Source of the DNA: Zygaena filipendulae
Lineage: Eukaryota; Arthropoda; Insecta; Lepidoptera; Zygaenidae
Length of the DNA: 64,000 nucleotides
Assembly: GCA_907165275.2 (NCBI GenBank)
Contig: CAJRBF020000001.1
Location: 930,001 to 994,000 of the forward strand
Direction: 5' to 3'
Part shown: piece after piece, positions 11,941 to 23,339 of the stretch
Numbering within the stretch: position 1 is the first letter of the stretch
How the letters are laid out: the number at the start of each line of letters is the position of its first letter
Translations under genes and position numbers: made by a program
The notes under the pieces: model-generated
Told to the model about the DNA's origin: nothing
Databases searched by the model: none
The model's input: the letters and a program-made list of their open reading frames with translations, nothing else

Positions 11941-14900
11941 ACCTATGTGAACCTGGCAGCTGATTTCAAAATAATTGTTTTTTATTAATTGCATAGGATT
12001 GTACCCGGTTTGTACCGGATTGTACCGTTTTTAAAATCGTTTGTACCTTAAGGGGGTCAAAGTTACCGGGCTCCGAAAATTTTGAACTAAGTCCCCTTAA
12101 CAACATGAACAGGGTGAATAGTAATCAACTTTTATGACTTGCATAGGATTGTACCCGGTGAGTAGAGGATTGTACCGCTTTTAAAACTAATTTTTACTTA
12201 AGGGGGTCAAGGCAACATGACTCCGAAAATTTTTTTTTTACAAAAAATAATAATAATGAATTGCAAAGGATTGTACCCGGTTTGTGCTGGATTGAACCGT
12301 TTTTTAAATCTTTTGTTTTTTAAGGGGGTCAAAGTTACCGGACTCCGAAAATTTTAAAACTAAGTCCCCTTAACAACATGAACAGGATGAATAGTAATCA
12401 ACTTTTATGACTTGCATACAATTGTATCCGGTGAGTAGAGGATTGTACCGCTTTTAAAACTAATTTTTACTTAAGGGGATCCAAGTTACGAAGCAACGAA
12501 AATTTGGTACTAAACCCCCTTAACCACATGAACATGGTGAATACTTTTTAAGTTTTATGACTTGCATACAATTGTACCCGATAGGTAGAGGATTGTACCG
12601 CTTTAAAAATTAATTTTAACTTAAGGGGTCAAAGTTATAGAACTACGAAAATTTGTTGAAAATTTGGTATTTGAACCCCCTTAAACACATGAGCTTGGTG
12701 AATAGTAATCAACTTTTATGACTTGCATACGATTGTACCCGGTGATTAGAGGATTGTACCGCTTTTAAAACTAATTTTTACTTAAGGGGATCAAAGTTAC
12801 GAAGCAAAGAAAATTTGGTACTAAACCCCCTTAACCACATGAACATGGTGAATACTTTTTGAGTTTTATGACTTGCATACGATTGTACCCGATAGGTAGA
12901 GGATTGCACCGCTTTAAAAATTAATTTTAACTTAAGGGGATCAAAGTTATAGAACTACAAAAATTTGGTGAAAATTTGGTATTTGAACCCCCTTTAAACA
13001 CATCGTAACTTTGATCCCCTTAAGTGAAAATTAATTTTTAAAAAGGTACAATCCTCTACCTATCGGGTACAATCGTATGCAAGCCATAAAAGTTAAAATG
13101 TATTCACCCGGTTATGTGGTTAAGGGGGTTTAGTACCAAATTTTCGTTGTTTCGTAACTTTGATCCCCTTAAGTAAAAATTAATTTTAAAAGCGGTACAA
13201 TCCTCTACTTACCGGGTACAATCCTCTACTTATTGGGTACAATCGTATGCAAGTCATAAAAGTTAAAAAGTATTCACCATGTTCATGTGGTTAAGGGGGT
13301 TTAGTACCAAATTTTCGTTGCTTCGTAACTTTGATCCCCTTAAGTAAAAATTAGTTTTAAAAGCGGTACAATCCTCTACCAACCGGGTACAATCGTATGT
13401 AAGTCATAAAAAATGATTACTATTCACCCTGTTCATTTGTTTAAGGTCGTTCAAGTACCAAATTTTCACCAAATTTTCGTAGTTCTATAACTTTGATCCC
13501 CTTAAGTTAGAATTAATTTTTAAAGCGGTACAATCCTCTACCTATCGGGTACAATCGTATGCAAGTCATAAAACTTAAAAAGTATTCACCAGGTTAAGGG
13601 GGTTTAGTACCAAATTTTCGTTGCTTCGTAACTTTGATTCCCTTAAGTAAAAATTAGTTTTAAAAGCGGTACAATCCTCTAATCACCGGGTACAATCGTA
13701 TGCAAGTAGTAAAAGTTCATTACTATTCACCAAGCTCATGTGTTTAAGGGGGTTCAAATACCAAATTTTCACCAAATTTTCGTAGTTCTATAACTTTGAT
13801 CCCCTTAAGTTAAAATTAATTTTTAAAGCGGTACAATCCTCTACCTATCAGGTACAATCGTATGCAAGTCATAAAACTTAAAAAGTATTCACCATGTTCA
13901 TGTGGTTAAGGGGGTTTATTACCAAATTTTCGTTGCTTCGTAACTTTGATCCGTTTAAGTAAAAATTAGTTTTAAAAGCGGTACAATCCTCTACTCACCG
14001 GATACAATCGTATGCAAGTCATAAAAGTTGATTACTATTCACCCTGTTCATGTGTTTAAGGGGGTTCAAGTACCAAATTTTCACCAAATTTTCGTAGTTC
14101 TATAACTTTGATTGCCTTAAGTTAGAATTAATTTTTAAAGCGGTACAATCCTCTTACTATCAGGTACAATCGTATGCAAGTCATAAAACTTAAAAAGTAT
14201 TCACCATGTTCATGTGGTTAAGGGGGTTTAGTACCAAATTTTCGTTGCTTCGTAACTTTGATCCCCTTAAGTAAAAATTAGTTTTAAAAGCGGTACAATC
14301 ATCTAATCACCGGGTACAATCGTATGCAAGTCATAAAAGTTTATTACTATTCACCCAGCTCATGTGTTTAAGGGGGTTCCAATACCAAATTTTCACCAAA
14401 TTTTCGTAGTTCTATAACTTTGATCCCCTTAAGTTAAAATTAATTTTTAAAGAGGTTCAATCCTTTACCTATCGGGTACAATCGTATACAAGTCATAAAA
14501 CTGAAAAAGTATTCACCATGTTCATGTGGTTAAGGGGGTTTAGTACCAAATTTTCGTTGCTTTGTAACTTTGATCCCCTTAAGTAAAAATTTGTTTTAAA
14601 AGCGGTACAATCCTCTACTCACCGGGTACAATCGTATGCAAGTCATAAAAGTTGATTACTATTCACCCTGTTCATGTGTTTAAGGGGGTTCAAGTACCAA
14701 ATTTTCACCAAATTTTCGTAGTTCTATAACTTTGATTCCCTTAAGTAAGAATTAATTTTTAAAGCGGTACAATCCTCTTACTATCAGGTACAATCGTATG
14801 CAAGTCATAAAAGTTTATTACTATTCACCCAGCTCATGTGTTTAAGGGGGTTCCAATACTAAATTTTCACCAAATTTTCGTAGTTCTATAACTTTGATCC

Positions 14901-16672
14901 CCTTGAGTTAAAATTAATTTTTAAAGAGGTTCAATCCTTTACCTATCGGGTACAATCGTATGCAAGTCATAAAACTTAAAAAGTATTCACCATGTTCATG
15001 TGGTTAAGGGGGTTTAGTACCAAATTTTCGTTGCTTTGTAACTTTGATCCCCTTAAGTAAAAATTAGTTTTAAAAGCGGTACAATCCTCTACTCACCGGG
15101 TACAATCGTATGCAAGTCATAAAAGTCGATTATTATTCACCCAGCTCATGTGTTTAAGGGGGTTCACATACCAAATTTTCACCAAATTTTCGTAGTTCTA
15201 TAACTTTGATCCCCTTAAGTTAAAATTAATTTTTAAAGCGGTACAATCCTTTTACTATCGGGTACAATCATATGCAAGTCATAAAACTTAAAAAATATTC
15301 ACCATGTTCATTTGGTTAAGGGGGTTTAGTACCAAATTTTCGTTGCTTCGTAACTTTGATCCCCTTAAGTAAAAATTAATTTTAAAAGCGGTACAATCCT
15401 CTACTCACCGGGTACAATCGTATTCAAGTCATAAAAGTTGATTTCTATTCACCCAGCTCATGTGTTTAAAGGGGTTCAAATACCAAATTTTCACCAAATT
15501 TTCGTAGTTCTATAACTTTGATCCCCTTAAGTTAAAATTAATTTTTAAAGCGCTACAATCCTCTACCTATCGGGTACAATCGTAAGCAAGTCATAAAAGT
15601 TAATTTTTATTCACCCGGTTATGTGGTTAAGGGAGTTCATTACCAAATTTTCGTTGCTTTGTAACTTTGATCCCCTTAAGTAAAAATTCATTTTAAAAGC
15701 GGTACAATCCTCTACTCACCCGGTACAATCGTATGCAAATCATAAAAGTTGATTACTATTCACCCTGTTCATGTTGTTAAGGGGACTTAGTATCAAAATT
15801 TTCGGAGTCCGGTAACTTTGACCCCCTTAAATTGCAAAAGATTTAAAAAACGGTGCAATCCAGCACAAACTGGGTACAATCCTTTGCAATTCATCATTTT
15901 TATTTTTTGTAAAAAAAAAATTTCGGAGTCATGTTGCCTTGACCCCCTTAAGTAAAAATTCATTTTAAAAGCGGTGCAATCCTCTACTCACCGGGTACAA
16001 TCGTGTGCAAGTCATAAAAGTTGATTACTATTCACCCTGTTCATGTTGTTAAGGGGACTTAGTTTTAAAATTTTTGGAGTCCGGTAACTTTGACCCCCTT
16101 AAAAAACAAAAGATTTAAAAAACGGTGCAATCCAGGACAAACTGGGTACAATCCTTTGCAATTCATTATTATTATTTTTTGTAAAAAAAAATTTTTCGGA
16201 GTCATGTTGCCTTGACCCCCTTAAGTAAAAATTAGTTTTAAAAGCGGTACAATCCTCTACTCACTGGGTACAATCGTATGCAAGTCATAAAAGTTGATTA
16301 CTATTCACCCTGTTCATGTTGTTAAGGGGACTTAGTTTTAAAATTTTCGGAGTCCGGTAACTTTGACCCCCTTAAAAAACAAAAGATTTAAAAAACGATG
16401 CAATCCAGCACAAACCGAGTACAATCCTTTGCAATTCATTATTATTACTTTTTGGAAAAAAAAATTTTTCGGAGTCATGTTGCCTTGACCCCCTTAAGTA
16501 AAAATTAGTTTTAAAAGCGGTACAATCCTCTACTCACCGGGTACAATCGTATGCAAGTCATAAAAGTTGATTACTATTCACCCTGTTCATGTTGTTAAGG
16601 GGACTTAGTTCTAAATTTTCGGAGCCCGGTAACTTTGACCCCCTTAAGGTACAAACACAGGTTCACATAAGT
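11941..16672. mobile_element. Foldback (FB-like) element, 4.7 kb, 9-bp target duplication
   Basis: It is flanked by caagaattg on both sides (11932-11940 and 16673-16681). The outermost ends are inverted copies: acctatgtgaacctg at the left, and at the right the complement of acttatgtgaacctg. The whole element is made of a subunit of about 150-165 bp containing acaatcgtatgcaagtcat, cttaaggggatcaaagttac and a gtacaatcctctac box. Roughly seven units point one way (11941 to about 13000) and about twenty-five the other way (about 13000-16672). No transposase frame exists. Removal restores the gag frame of element A. Long inverted arms built of direct repeats plus a 9-bp duplication are the hallmark of Drosophila FB elements; kinship by sequence is not claimed. 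Confidence 0.88.
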
Positions 16673-16681
16673 CAAGAATTG

Positions 16682-17171
16682 GGCTCGAATTTATAAAGAC
16701 GGCTGGTACAATTTCGATGATTTCAAACGTGAATTCCTAGAGACATACTGGGGAAAACCTGAACAAGATAAGATACGCAGAGAGATAGCATACAACAAGT
16801 GGGATAAAGAGAAATGTCCTAAGATGTCAGATCACTTCATTAGGCTTGTTGGACAGGCGAAGTTGTTAACGAGGCAGATGCTCGAAGAGGACTTGGTCTC
16901 GGATATCATGAAGCACTTCCCCACGAATGTGCAGGACCTATGGTTCTGGTCGAAGAGCCAGACGATAGCTGAAGTAACCAAGTTTCTGAGGGCTTTGGAT
17001 GATAACAGAGCTGATGAGCAGCCTTTGAAGCGTCAAGCTTACAGCAAAAGCGCCAATGAAAGTTGGAAAAAGGATTTACAAAACAAATACCGCAAGGAAT
17101 GGAAAAGGCCCAGCGAGGCTAAGCCTACGTCGACAGTAACGTCAGGCAATATAGAAGAAGTGCAGGACGTG
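16682..17171 (+). pseudogene. gag: Element A gag, C-terminal part
   Basis: It continues the gag frame across the foldback element. It encodes a capsid-like helical segment: DFKREFLETYWGKPEQDKIR, KMSDHFIRLVGQAKLLTR, and then VSDIMKHFPTNVQDLWFWSK, as in retrotransposon gag proteins. A basic tail follows (residues RKEWKRPSEAKPTST). No CCHC knuckle is seen. The frame is cut at 17171 by the LTR-B insertion. Beyond it, from 25268, the frame runs nine more codons to a TAG at 25292-25294, overlapping pol. Confidence 0.8.
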
Positions 17172-18916
17172 TGTGACGACCCATAAGGTCCTACAAAATT
17201 TTTTTGGTTATAATTAAAAACTTAAATAATTATTAAAGTATAGAAGATAATAAAATACACCTATAAAATTACATTTAAAACATATTAGAGGACATTGCGG
17301 TTCAAATAACATCGGAAACAAGTTTTAGTACGTTTATCAATAATAACTCCTAAACTAAATAAGTTAGGACAAAATATTATATGAAGGAAAGTGCTTGTAT
17401 TAGGGAATACCAAATGTATATTGAATTTCGAGAGTATAGGAGCAAGTTAGAAAACGCGAATCCCCCCATGCAGGCGTCTCGGAATACAGGGCCGAACGCA
17501 CCGCCAGTATCCACGGGCCGTATATCTACGGGGAATACGGAGGTGAAAAAATGTCCTGACGACAAAAATTTGTTGGGAAAGTAAATTGATAATAGTGTAA
17601 TAATAAACGAATGCGCTGGGGAGGGAACGTCTAAGGGACAATAAATATAATATTATTGCACATTTATCAAACATAAAATTTATTTTCTCATACAAATTTT
17701 TTAATAAATAATATACATGCAAAGTACGTCGTGGTCGAGCGGTCTGCGCGCAGAACGATTTATCGGTTTGTGCAAGGATTCGTACACGCGACCTGAAAGT
17801 TTCGTCATTACGCATTGTGTCCTGATTGCGTTGTGCAGAGGCGAGCATGCGCGATTGTGATACTTGGTGGTCGCATGAAAGCGTATGTGGGCCGATGCGC
17901 CTCGTGAACGAGATGCTTTGGGTAGAATATTTGTATTGATTTTATCATTACAAAAGACGGTTCGTTACGAATAGTCTTGTTGAGCGAGCGATAGCGCAGA
18001 GTGATTTAATGTTTTTGTGCGAAGGTCTGTCAGTGCACTTGACGTCCGTTAGGATATCTCGAGCGTAGACCTAAAAACATTAGTCACGAGGAAGGATCTT
18101 CAAATCACAGTACCAAATAGGCTCGAAGCAAACGGAACTCTAATCTTGAACGGTTGGACATTGCACGTCGCGAGCGTATGATGGCGTAGATGGGTAAAAA
18201 TCCGCGCCTTGAGTCGTCTGCGCCGTGACGAGTTTCGTTGTGCGCCTTGTATCTTACCTTGAATAACAACGCCTTCCGTGTTATTCAATCTACATATCAC
18301 CGATGCGGCTGACTGGAGATGCCGGCCCTCTCCTACACCAGGGAAGGGTTGTTCGCTCTTCTTTCTGTTTTACCTTTCTTTTTATTACAAATATTATCGA
18401 TGGGCCAATGCGCTCTGTGGCTCGATTGCTGGCTGCGGAGACAGACTGGAGCTACTGTGACTCGCAACCACATGTATGCTTACGTAGGTCCCTGCGCTTT
18501 GCGATCGAGACCGTTGTGCAGAGGCTGGGGGATCGGCTGTTGGCGACCTCGTCGCTGACGCTAGATTCTCGGCAACCTTTGTGTTTTTCAACACGATGTG
18601 CTTGCCAATGTTCTGATGTGGCAGAACGAGTTGGATGCCCGAGTGGGTTCACAGGGGAGAGAGAGCCATTCAACTCTACAGCTACGGCTAGGCTACGGCC
18701 TCACTGCTTGCAGTATGACAGAGAGTTCATCAGCTGAAGTTCCAGGTTCCAGGGAGAGATTGGTCTCCGACAACACACACATACAATTTTGGATCACTGT
18801 GCTGGGGTTTGGTTTGTGGTGGTCCCACCCAACCCTGGTCTTCGGGCTGGCACATATTCAAGGGCTCACCATGGCTCCAACGCGGCGGTAGTCTTCGGAC
18901 TGGGGACGTACAGTCT

Positions 18917-19843
18917 TGTGCACACCTTGCACATGAGCACAGAAATACTTACGAAAATACTTACATACTTCACAGCGGTTTACCTCCATCTACCTACCAT
19001 TACCAAACCGTGTACGTAACATACCTTTACCGGGGAATTGGATCAAGGATCAGGAAGGTTGAAGGAGCAAGAGAGAAATAACATACACAGTGGAATCACC
19101 TTATTATCGAATCACAAGAAAGAAACAGGACACGGACAACTTGTTATGTTATTCTTTATTGCCTAGCTGACTCAATTCCAACGAATTCCAGACAGAGGAA
19201 AGTGCGAGGAGCAATCTTGAAAAAGACGACCTCGCTGGAGATTCGAAGGAACAGTCAAGCGACGTCACGTTCCTGGGTCACACTCACTGAAGTAACTATG
19301 CAAGCAAGATCAGGCAGTACATCAAAATGGAAAGAGTGGCCCTGAAAAGAGCCGTTTTTAATCGCCTGGATCTTGCGACGCTGTTGTACACCATCAAGCA
19401 CCATGGAACTACTCGGTCGGAGACTCCTGTATGGCACCACACCAACATCCACGATTCGCGGGCCGGCGCGAGACGCGCGGCCTTGCGCTCTCAACGATCG
19501 ATGGCGACTGGCGCTTGAGACGCGGCGGACTGAGCTCCTGCGCGCGCGCCGCCCGCGTCCTCCGCGCCGCGCACCCCGCGCATGCGCGGTGCGAGTGTGC
19601 GACGAGAGGAGACTATGAACTTCTAGGAACTAGCATCTCGCTCGAATCTGTCCGCCATTTAATGTACGATTTCTCATTGGTTGTTTGGTTGTAAATATTT
19701 AATGTTGTGTTTTTGATTGGTTGTTAGTTTTAAGGTTTTCTGTATATATAGCGCTAAGTTTTTAACAATAAATCACTTCCAAAATTCCATTTCTACAGCA
19801 AATGTGAGTTTAATACCTACCTGCCCGTAATACCTCCGCGACA
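18917..19843 (+). repeat. CsRn1-type gypsy 5' LTR
   Basis: 927 bp, TG...CA ends. It has GC-rich ORF-like stretches (19327-19618) that are LTR sequence, not genes. It is identical to the 3' LTR except for a few substitutions such as ccgcgaca versus ccgccaca at the end. Confidence 0.93.
19672..19775 (+). promoter_or_regulatory. LTR promoter and polyadenylation signals
   Basis: Two inverted CCAAT boxes (ATTGG at about 19677 and 19717) precede a TATA-like tgtatatata at 19741-19750. An aataaa signal lies at about 19767-19772. The order fits a U3-R arrangement. The 3' LTR repeats it about 4,423 bp downstream. Confidence 0.55.
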
Positions 19844-19844
19844 G

Positions 19845-19862
19845 TGGTGACCCTCCGACAAT
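19845..19862 (+). promoter_or_regulatory. Primer-binding site, tRNA-Trp-like
   Basis: tggtgaccctccgacaatc begins two bases after the 5' LTR. CsRn1 elements are known for a tRNA-Trp primer-binding site beginning TGGTGACCCC; this copy resembles it with changes after the ninth base. Confidence 0.6.
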
Positions 19863-19898
19863 CAAGAAGAAAAAAGGAATCAACAAAAGGCTGAAGCT

Positions 19899-20180
19899 AT
19901 GGCCGAGCAAGAACAGAAAAGCAAGCCACCGTATTCAGAGATCCTATCAAGATTGGAAAAACTCACATTACAAGTGGCGGAATTGCGAGCACGGCATACC
20001 ACGCGTCAAACATCTCGTCAACCATTTCGCGGACGCTACCGCTCTCACTCACGCTCATCATCATCCCGTGTGAAGCCTGGCGATCCTACGTGGTTATGCA
20101 GATACCATCACAAGTTTGGCAAGAGGGCAATACGCTGCGAGTCACCGTGCGCACAACGTAACAAGACGTCGGAAAACTAA
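19899..20180 (+). CDS. gag: CsRn1-type gag, internally shortened
   Basis: 93 residues, starting MAEQEQKSKPP. It keeps the C-terminal zinc-binding segment WLCRYHHKFGKRAIRCESPC (C-x3-H-type spacing ending in CxxxC-like Cys residues), which is characteristic of CsRn1-clade gag proteins. Family members normally carry about 200 or more residues of capsid domain before it; here about 20 residues of linker join the start to the helix ILSRLEKLTLQVAELRAR and an Arg/Ser-rich stretch. So the capsid region appears deleted while the ends stay in frame. It stops at 20178-20180, overlapping the pol frame, which is open at -1. Confidence 0.75.
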   Translation: MAEQEQKSKPPYSEILSRLEKLTLQVAELRARHTTRQTSRQPFRGRYRSHSRSSSSRVKPGDPTWLCRYHHKFGKRAIRCESPCAQRNKTSEN

Positions 20181-23100
20181 CGTCGACACCGACCGCGGCG
20201 GACGTCGGTGTCCCCAAGATCAGCAACCGCCTTTGTGTTCATGATCGCGACTCACACGAACGTTTCCTCGTGGACACTGGCGCAGATATATCTGTTTGGG
20301 CTGCAACATCGAAAACTAAGAAAAAGGCCGCACATACCTACAAACTTTACGCGGCAAACAACACACCGATAAATACCTACGGCGAGAAAACAATCAAGCT
20401 CAACCTGGGACTACGGCGCAGTTTCACCTGGACATTTATTGTCGCAGACGTGAAGACTTCCATATTGGGTGCAGACTTCTTACGTCACTACAAGCTCCTT
20501 GTGGATCTTCACAGAAAAAAATTAATCGACGACGAAACCAAGCTTACCGTCGACGCCACTGAAGTATCAACAACCGCCGAGTCCATTCGCATCGTGAGCT
20601 CCGACCAACAATATCACGATATCTTGAAGCATTTTCCTGGCGTTCTCCGACCCATGTCTCTTAAGCAGCCAGCCAAACATGACGTCGTACATCACATCGA
20701 AACGACGGGTCCTCCGCTTTCGGCACGCGCCCGCCCTCTACCGCCCGACAAATACAACGCCGCAAAAGCCGAATTTGATCGGATGATGGAGATTGGCATT
20801 TGCAGACCTTCAAGCAGTCCATGGGCCAGCCCTCTACACGTCGTCACGAAAAAAGACGGCGGACTTCGCGTATGCGGCGACTACCGAAGATTAAACGCAG
20901 TGACGCAACCCGATCGCTATCCGATACCACGCATTCAAGATTTCACGTACCCACTCAACAACAAAAAAATATTTTCGAAACTTGATCTCAAGATGGCTTA
21001 CTACTGGATTCCCATGGCGAGTAAAGAAGATGCACAGAAAACAGCCATAATCACTCCGTTCGGGCTATACGAATTTACATGCATGACGTTCGGTCTACGC
21101 AACGCAAGTCAAACCTTTCAAAGATTCATGCATCAAGTCCTCCGAGGTATAGAAGACTGTTTCTGTTTCGTCGACGACATTCTCCTATTTTCTGAAGATG
21201 AAAACAACCATAAGAAGCTTCTCCATCAAGTCTTAGAACGTCTCGACAAACACGGCGTCACACTCAACGTCGACAAATGCCAGTTTGGAGTTGAAACTAT
21301 AAACTTCCTAGGCTACGAAGTCTCCGCCAGCGGTATCAAACCTACGATAGATCGCATCGAAGCAATTTCCTCGTACCCGAAACCGAAGACAATCGTCGAA
21401 CTACGACGCTTCCTAGGCATGCTTAATTTTTACCGAGATTGCCTACCTCATCAAGCCGATCATCAACACGAACTCAACAAGTTTCTTCACAACAAGAAAA
21501 AGAATGACAAAACGCCAATAGAATGGACACCGGAAGCGAACGAAGCTTTTGAAAAATGCGGCCAAAGCATTACCGAAGCAACAACGCTAAGCTACCCCGT
21601 TCACGGTTGCGAACTCGCTATAATGACAGACGCCTCGGATCACAGTTTAGGCGCAGTACTACAACAAAAGGTTGAGAACAACTGGAAACCATTAGCATTC
21701 TTCTCGAAGTCAATGAGCCCTACGCAACGCCGCTACAGCGTGTACGATAGCGAATTATTAGCTATGTACATGGCTGTAAAACACTTCAGAAGACTAATCG
21801 AAGGCTGCGAAGTAACTATACTCACCGATCACAAGCCTCTCTCTTTCGCACTCAGCAGACCCGCCAGTAGTAGCGACACACCGAGACGAGAACGGCAGCT
21901 ACATTTCATATCTCAATTTTGTTCGAGTATCAAGTACATCAAAGGTGAAGAAAATCCAATCGCCGACGCATTATCACGAATCGAAGACATCCAGAACCCA
22001 AATGTCATAGACTACAACCAACTTGCAATAGACCAAAGCAACGACGAAGACTTGAGAAATCTAAAGAAACAACCCAACTTGAAATTCGCCGAAGTAACTC
22101 TTCCCGGACTCGACCGACCAATCACATGCGAGCTATCGACTACGTCACCCCGTCCGTATTTACCTAAAACATACCGCTATGCCGCATTCAAAGCGCAACA
22201 CGGGCTATGTCACCCCGGGGCAAGAACCACACGGAAGCAGATAGCATCGAAATTTTTCTGGCCAGCTATGAACAAAGAAGTAGCAACATGGGCCAAAGCA
22301 TGTATCGACTGTCAGCGCAGCAAGGTACATCGTCACGTCGTCACTCCTCTGGCAGAGTTTCCACCTTCTCAACGTTTCGAACACATACACATAGACGTCG
22401 TGGGACCGCTACGATTATCGCACGATTTCAAGTTTTGCGTCACCATAATAGACAGACGCACCAGATGGCCGGAAGCTGTTCCAGTTCAAGACATCACCGC
22501 AGAAAGCGTCGCAAAAGCCCTCTACGAGAACTGGATAGTGCGATTTGGCGTCCCGCTCAGAATTACGACAGACAGAGCACAAAATTTTGAGTCAGCACTA
22601 TTCAACACACTACTGAAGAGATGGGGTATATCTAGAATCCGCACTACAAGTTATCACGCCCAGTCAAACGGAAAAGTAGAACGACTTCATCGTACAATGA
22701 AGGCAGCTCTCATGGCGCGCGGTGCAACCACAACATGGGTAGACGAGTTGCCCACCGTACTATTTGGTTTACGCACCGCACTACGAGAAGATAATCTCAG
22801 CCCTGCACTGATGACCTACGGCGCAACACTACGAATACCGTCCGATTTTTTCGTACCTACACAGTCGAAAATCGAAGATGCAGAATACGTGCAACGGCTA
22901 AGCCGAACAATGGCAACGTTAATACCCACAAATCGTACCACAACGTCACGACCTACGTTCGTACACAAGAACCTAGCTACGTGTACACACGTTTTCGTTC
23001 GAAACGACGCGGTCAGACCGCCATTGACTCCGCCATATGACGGACCCTATCAAGTTCTACAACGTCACGAGAAGTATTTCAAGATACAGTTACCACTACG

Positions 23101-23329
23101 CACAACCGTGATATCACTGGATAGACTCAAGCCTGCCTACCTACTTAACGAAGAAGACGTAAGCACGAGCGACACTGACGTCACGTCGGAACGCAAGAGA
23201 TCGAGTTCACCGAACCGTGATCCAGTCGAAACACGTGAAGCAAGGAATTCGACTCCAGCTGTCTTACCTACGTCACCTTACATCACCCGGAGCGGACGAG
23301 TCGTGAAGAAAACCGTACGCTTTGCTTGA
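20177..23329 (+). CDS. pol: CsRn1-type pol polyprotein, intact
   Basis: The frame is open from before the gag stop, in the -1 phase, to a TGA at 23327-23329, over 1,040 codons. Counting from 20270: protease DTGAD at residues 2-6; reverse transcriptase with KLDLKMAYYWIP and the catalytic box FVDDILLF near 300; RNase H with TDASDHSLGAV near 451 and YDSELLAM; integrase zinc finger HGLCHPGARTTRKQ...CIDCQ near 644-685; integrase core Asp in HIDVVGP (~708), Asp in TTDRAQNF (~767) and Glu in GKVERLHR (~803). The C-terminus is Ser/Thr-rich. There are no internal stops. How pol is reached from gag is uncertain: a -1 shift near ggaaaac (20171-20177) is possible, but that site is not canonical. Confidence 0.92.
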   Translation, partial: LTSTPTAADVGVPKISNRLCVHDRDSHERFLVDTGADISVWAATSKTKKKAAHTYKLYAANNTPINTYGEKTIKLNLGLRRSFTWTFIVADVKTSILGADFLRHYKLLVDLHRKKLIDDETKLTVDATEVSTTAESIRIVSSDQQYHDILKHFPGVLRPMSLKQPAKHDVVHHIETTGPPLSARARPLPPDKYNAAKAEFDRMMEIGICRPSSSPWASPLHVVTKKDGGLRVCGDYRRLNAVTQPDRYPIPRIQDFTYPLNNKKIFSKLDLKMAYYWIPMASKEDAQKTAIITPFGLYEFTCMTFGLRNASQTFQRFMHQVLRGIEDCFCFVDDILLFSEDENNHKKLLHQVLERLDKHGVTLNVDKCQFGVETINFLGYEVSASGIKPTIDRIEAISSYPKPKTIVELRRFLGMLNFYRDCLPHQADHQHELNKFLHNKKKNDKTPIEWTPEANEAFEKCGQSITEATTLSYPVHGCELAIMTDASDHSLGAVLQQKVENNWKPLAFFSKSMSPTQRRYSVYDSELLAMYMAVKHFRRLIEGCEVTILTDHKPLSFALSRPASSSDTPRRERQLHFISQFCSSIKYIKGEENPIADALSRIEDIQNPNVIDYNQLAIDQSNDEDLRNLKKQPNLKFAEVTLPGLDRPITCELSTTSPRPYLPKTYRYAAFKAQHGLCHPGARTTRKQIASKFFWPAMNKEVATWAKACIDCQRSKVHRHVVTPLAEFPPSQRFEHIHIDVVGPLRLSHDFKFCVTIIDRRTRWPEAVPVQDITAESVAKALYENWIVRFGVPLRITTDRAQNFESALFNTLLKRWGISRIRTTSYHAQSNGKVERLHRTMKAALMARGATTTWVDELPTVLFGLRTALREDNLSPALMTYGATLRIPSDFFVPTQSKIEDAEYVQRLSRTMATLIPTNRTTTSRPTFVHKNLATCTHVFVRNDAVRPPLTPPYDGPYQVLQRHEKYFKIQLPLRTTVISLDRLKPAYLLNEEDVSTSDTDVTSERKRSSSPNRDPVETREARNSTPAVLPTSPYITRSGRVVKKTVRFA

Positions 23330-23339
23330 AGGGGGATAC
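23330..23339 (+). promoter_or_regulatory. Polypurine tract
   Basis: agggggatac lies directly upstream of the 3' LTR and just after the pol stop; it is the expected plus-strand primer site. Confidence 0.8.

Noticed and set aside
11941..16672. CRISPR-like regular repeats
   Set aside because: Units are ~150-165 bp, diverged, without unique spacers, in inverted arms with a 9-bp target duplication: a foldback transposon.
18278..18891. Overlapping open frames of 60-144 codons (also at 52432-53045 and 58195-58808)
   Set aside because: They lie inside LTR-B, recur only because the LTR copies are nearly identical, occur in several frames on both strands and show no protein motif.
20171..20177. ggaaaac as a gag-pol -1 slippery site of the CsRn1-type gypsy
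   Set aside because: The phase is right and the stop follows, but the heptamer G GAA AAC does not fit X XXY YYZ, so I do not annotate it as a frameshift signal.
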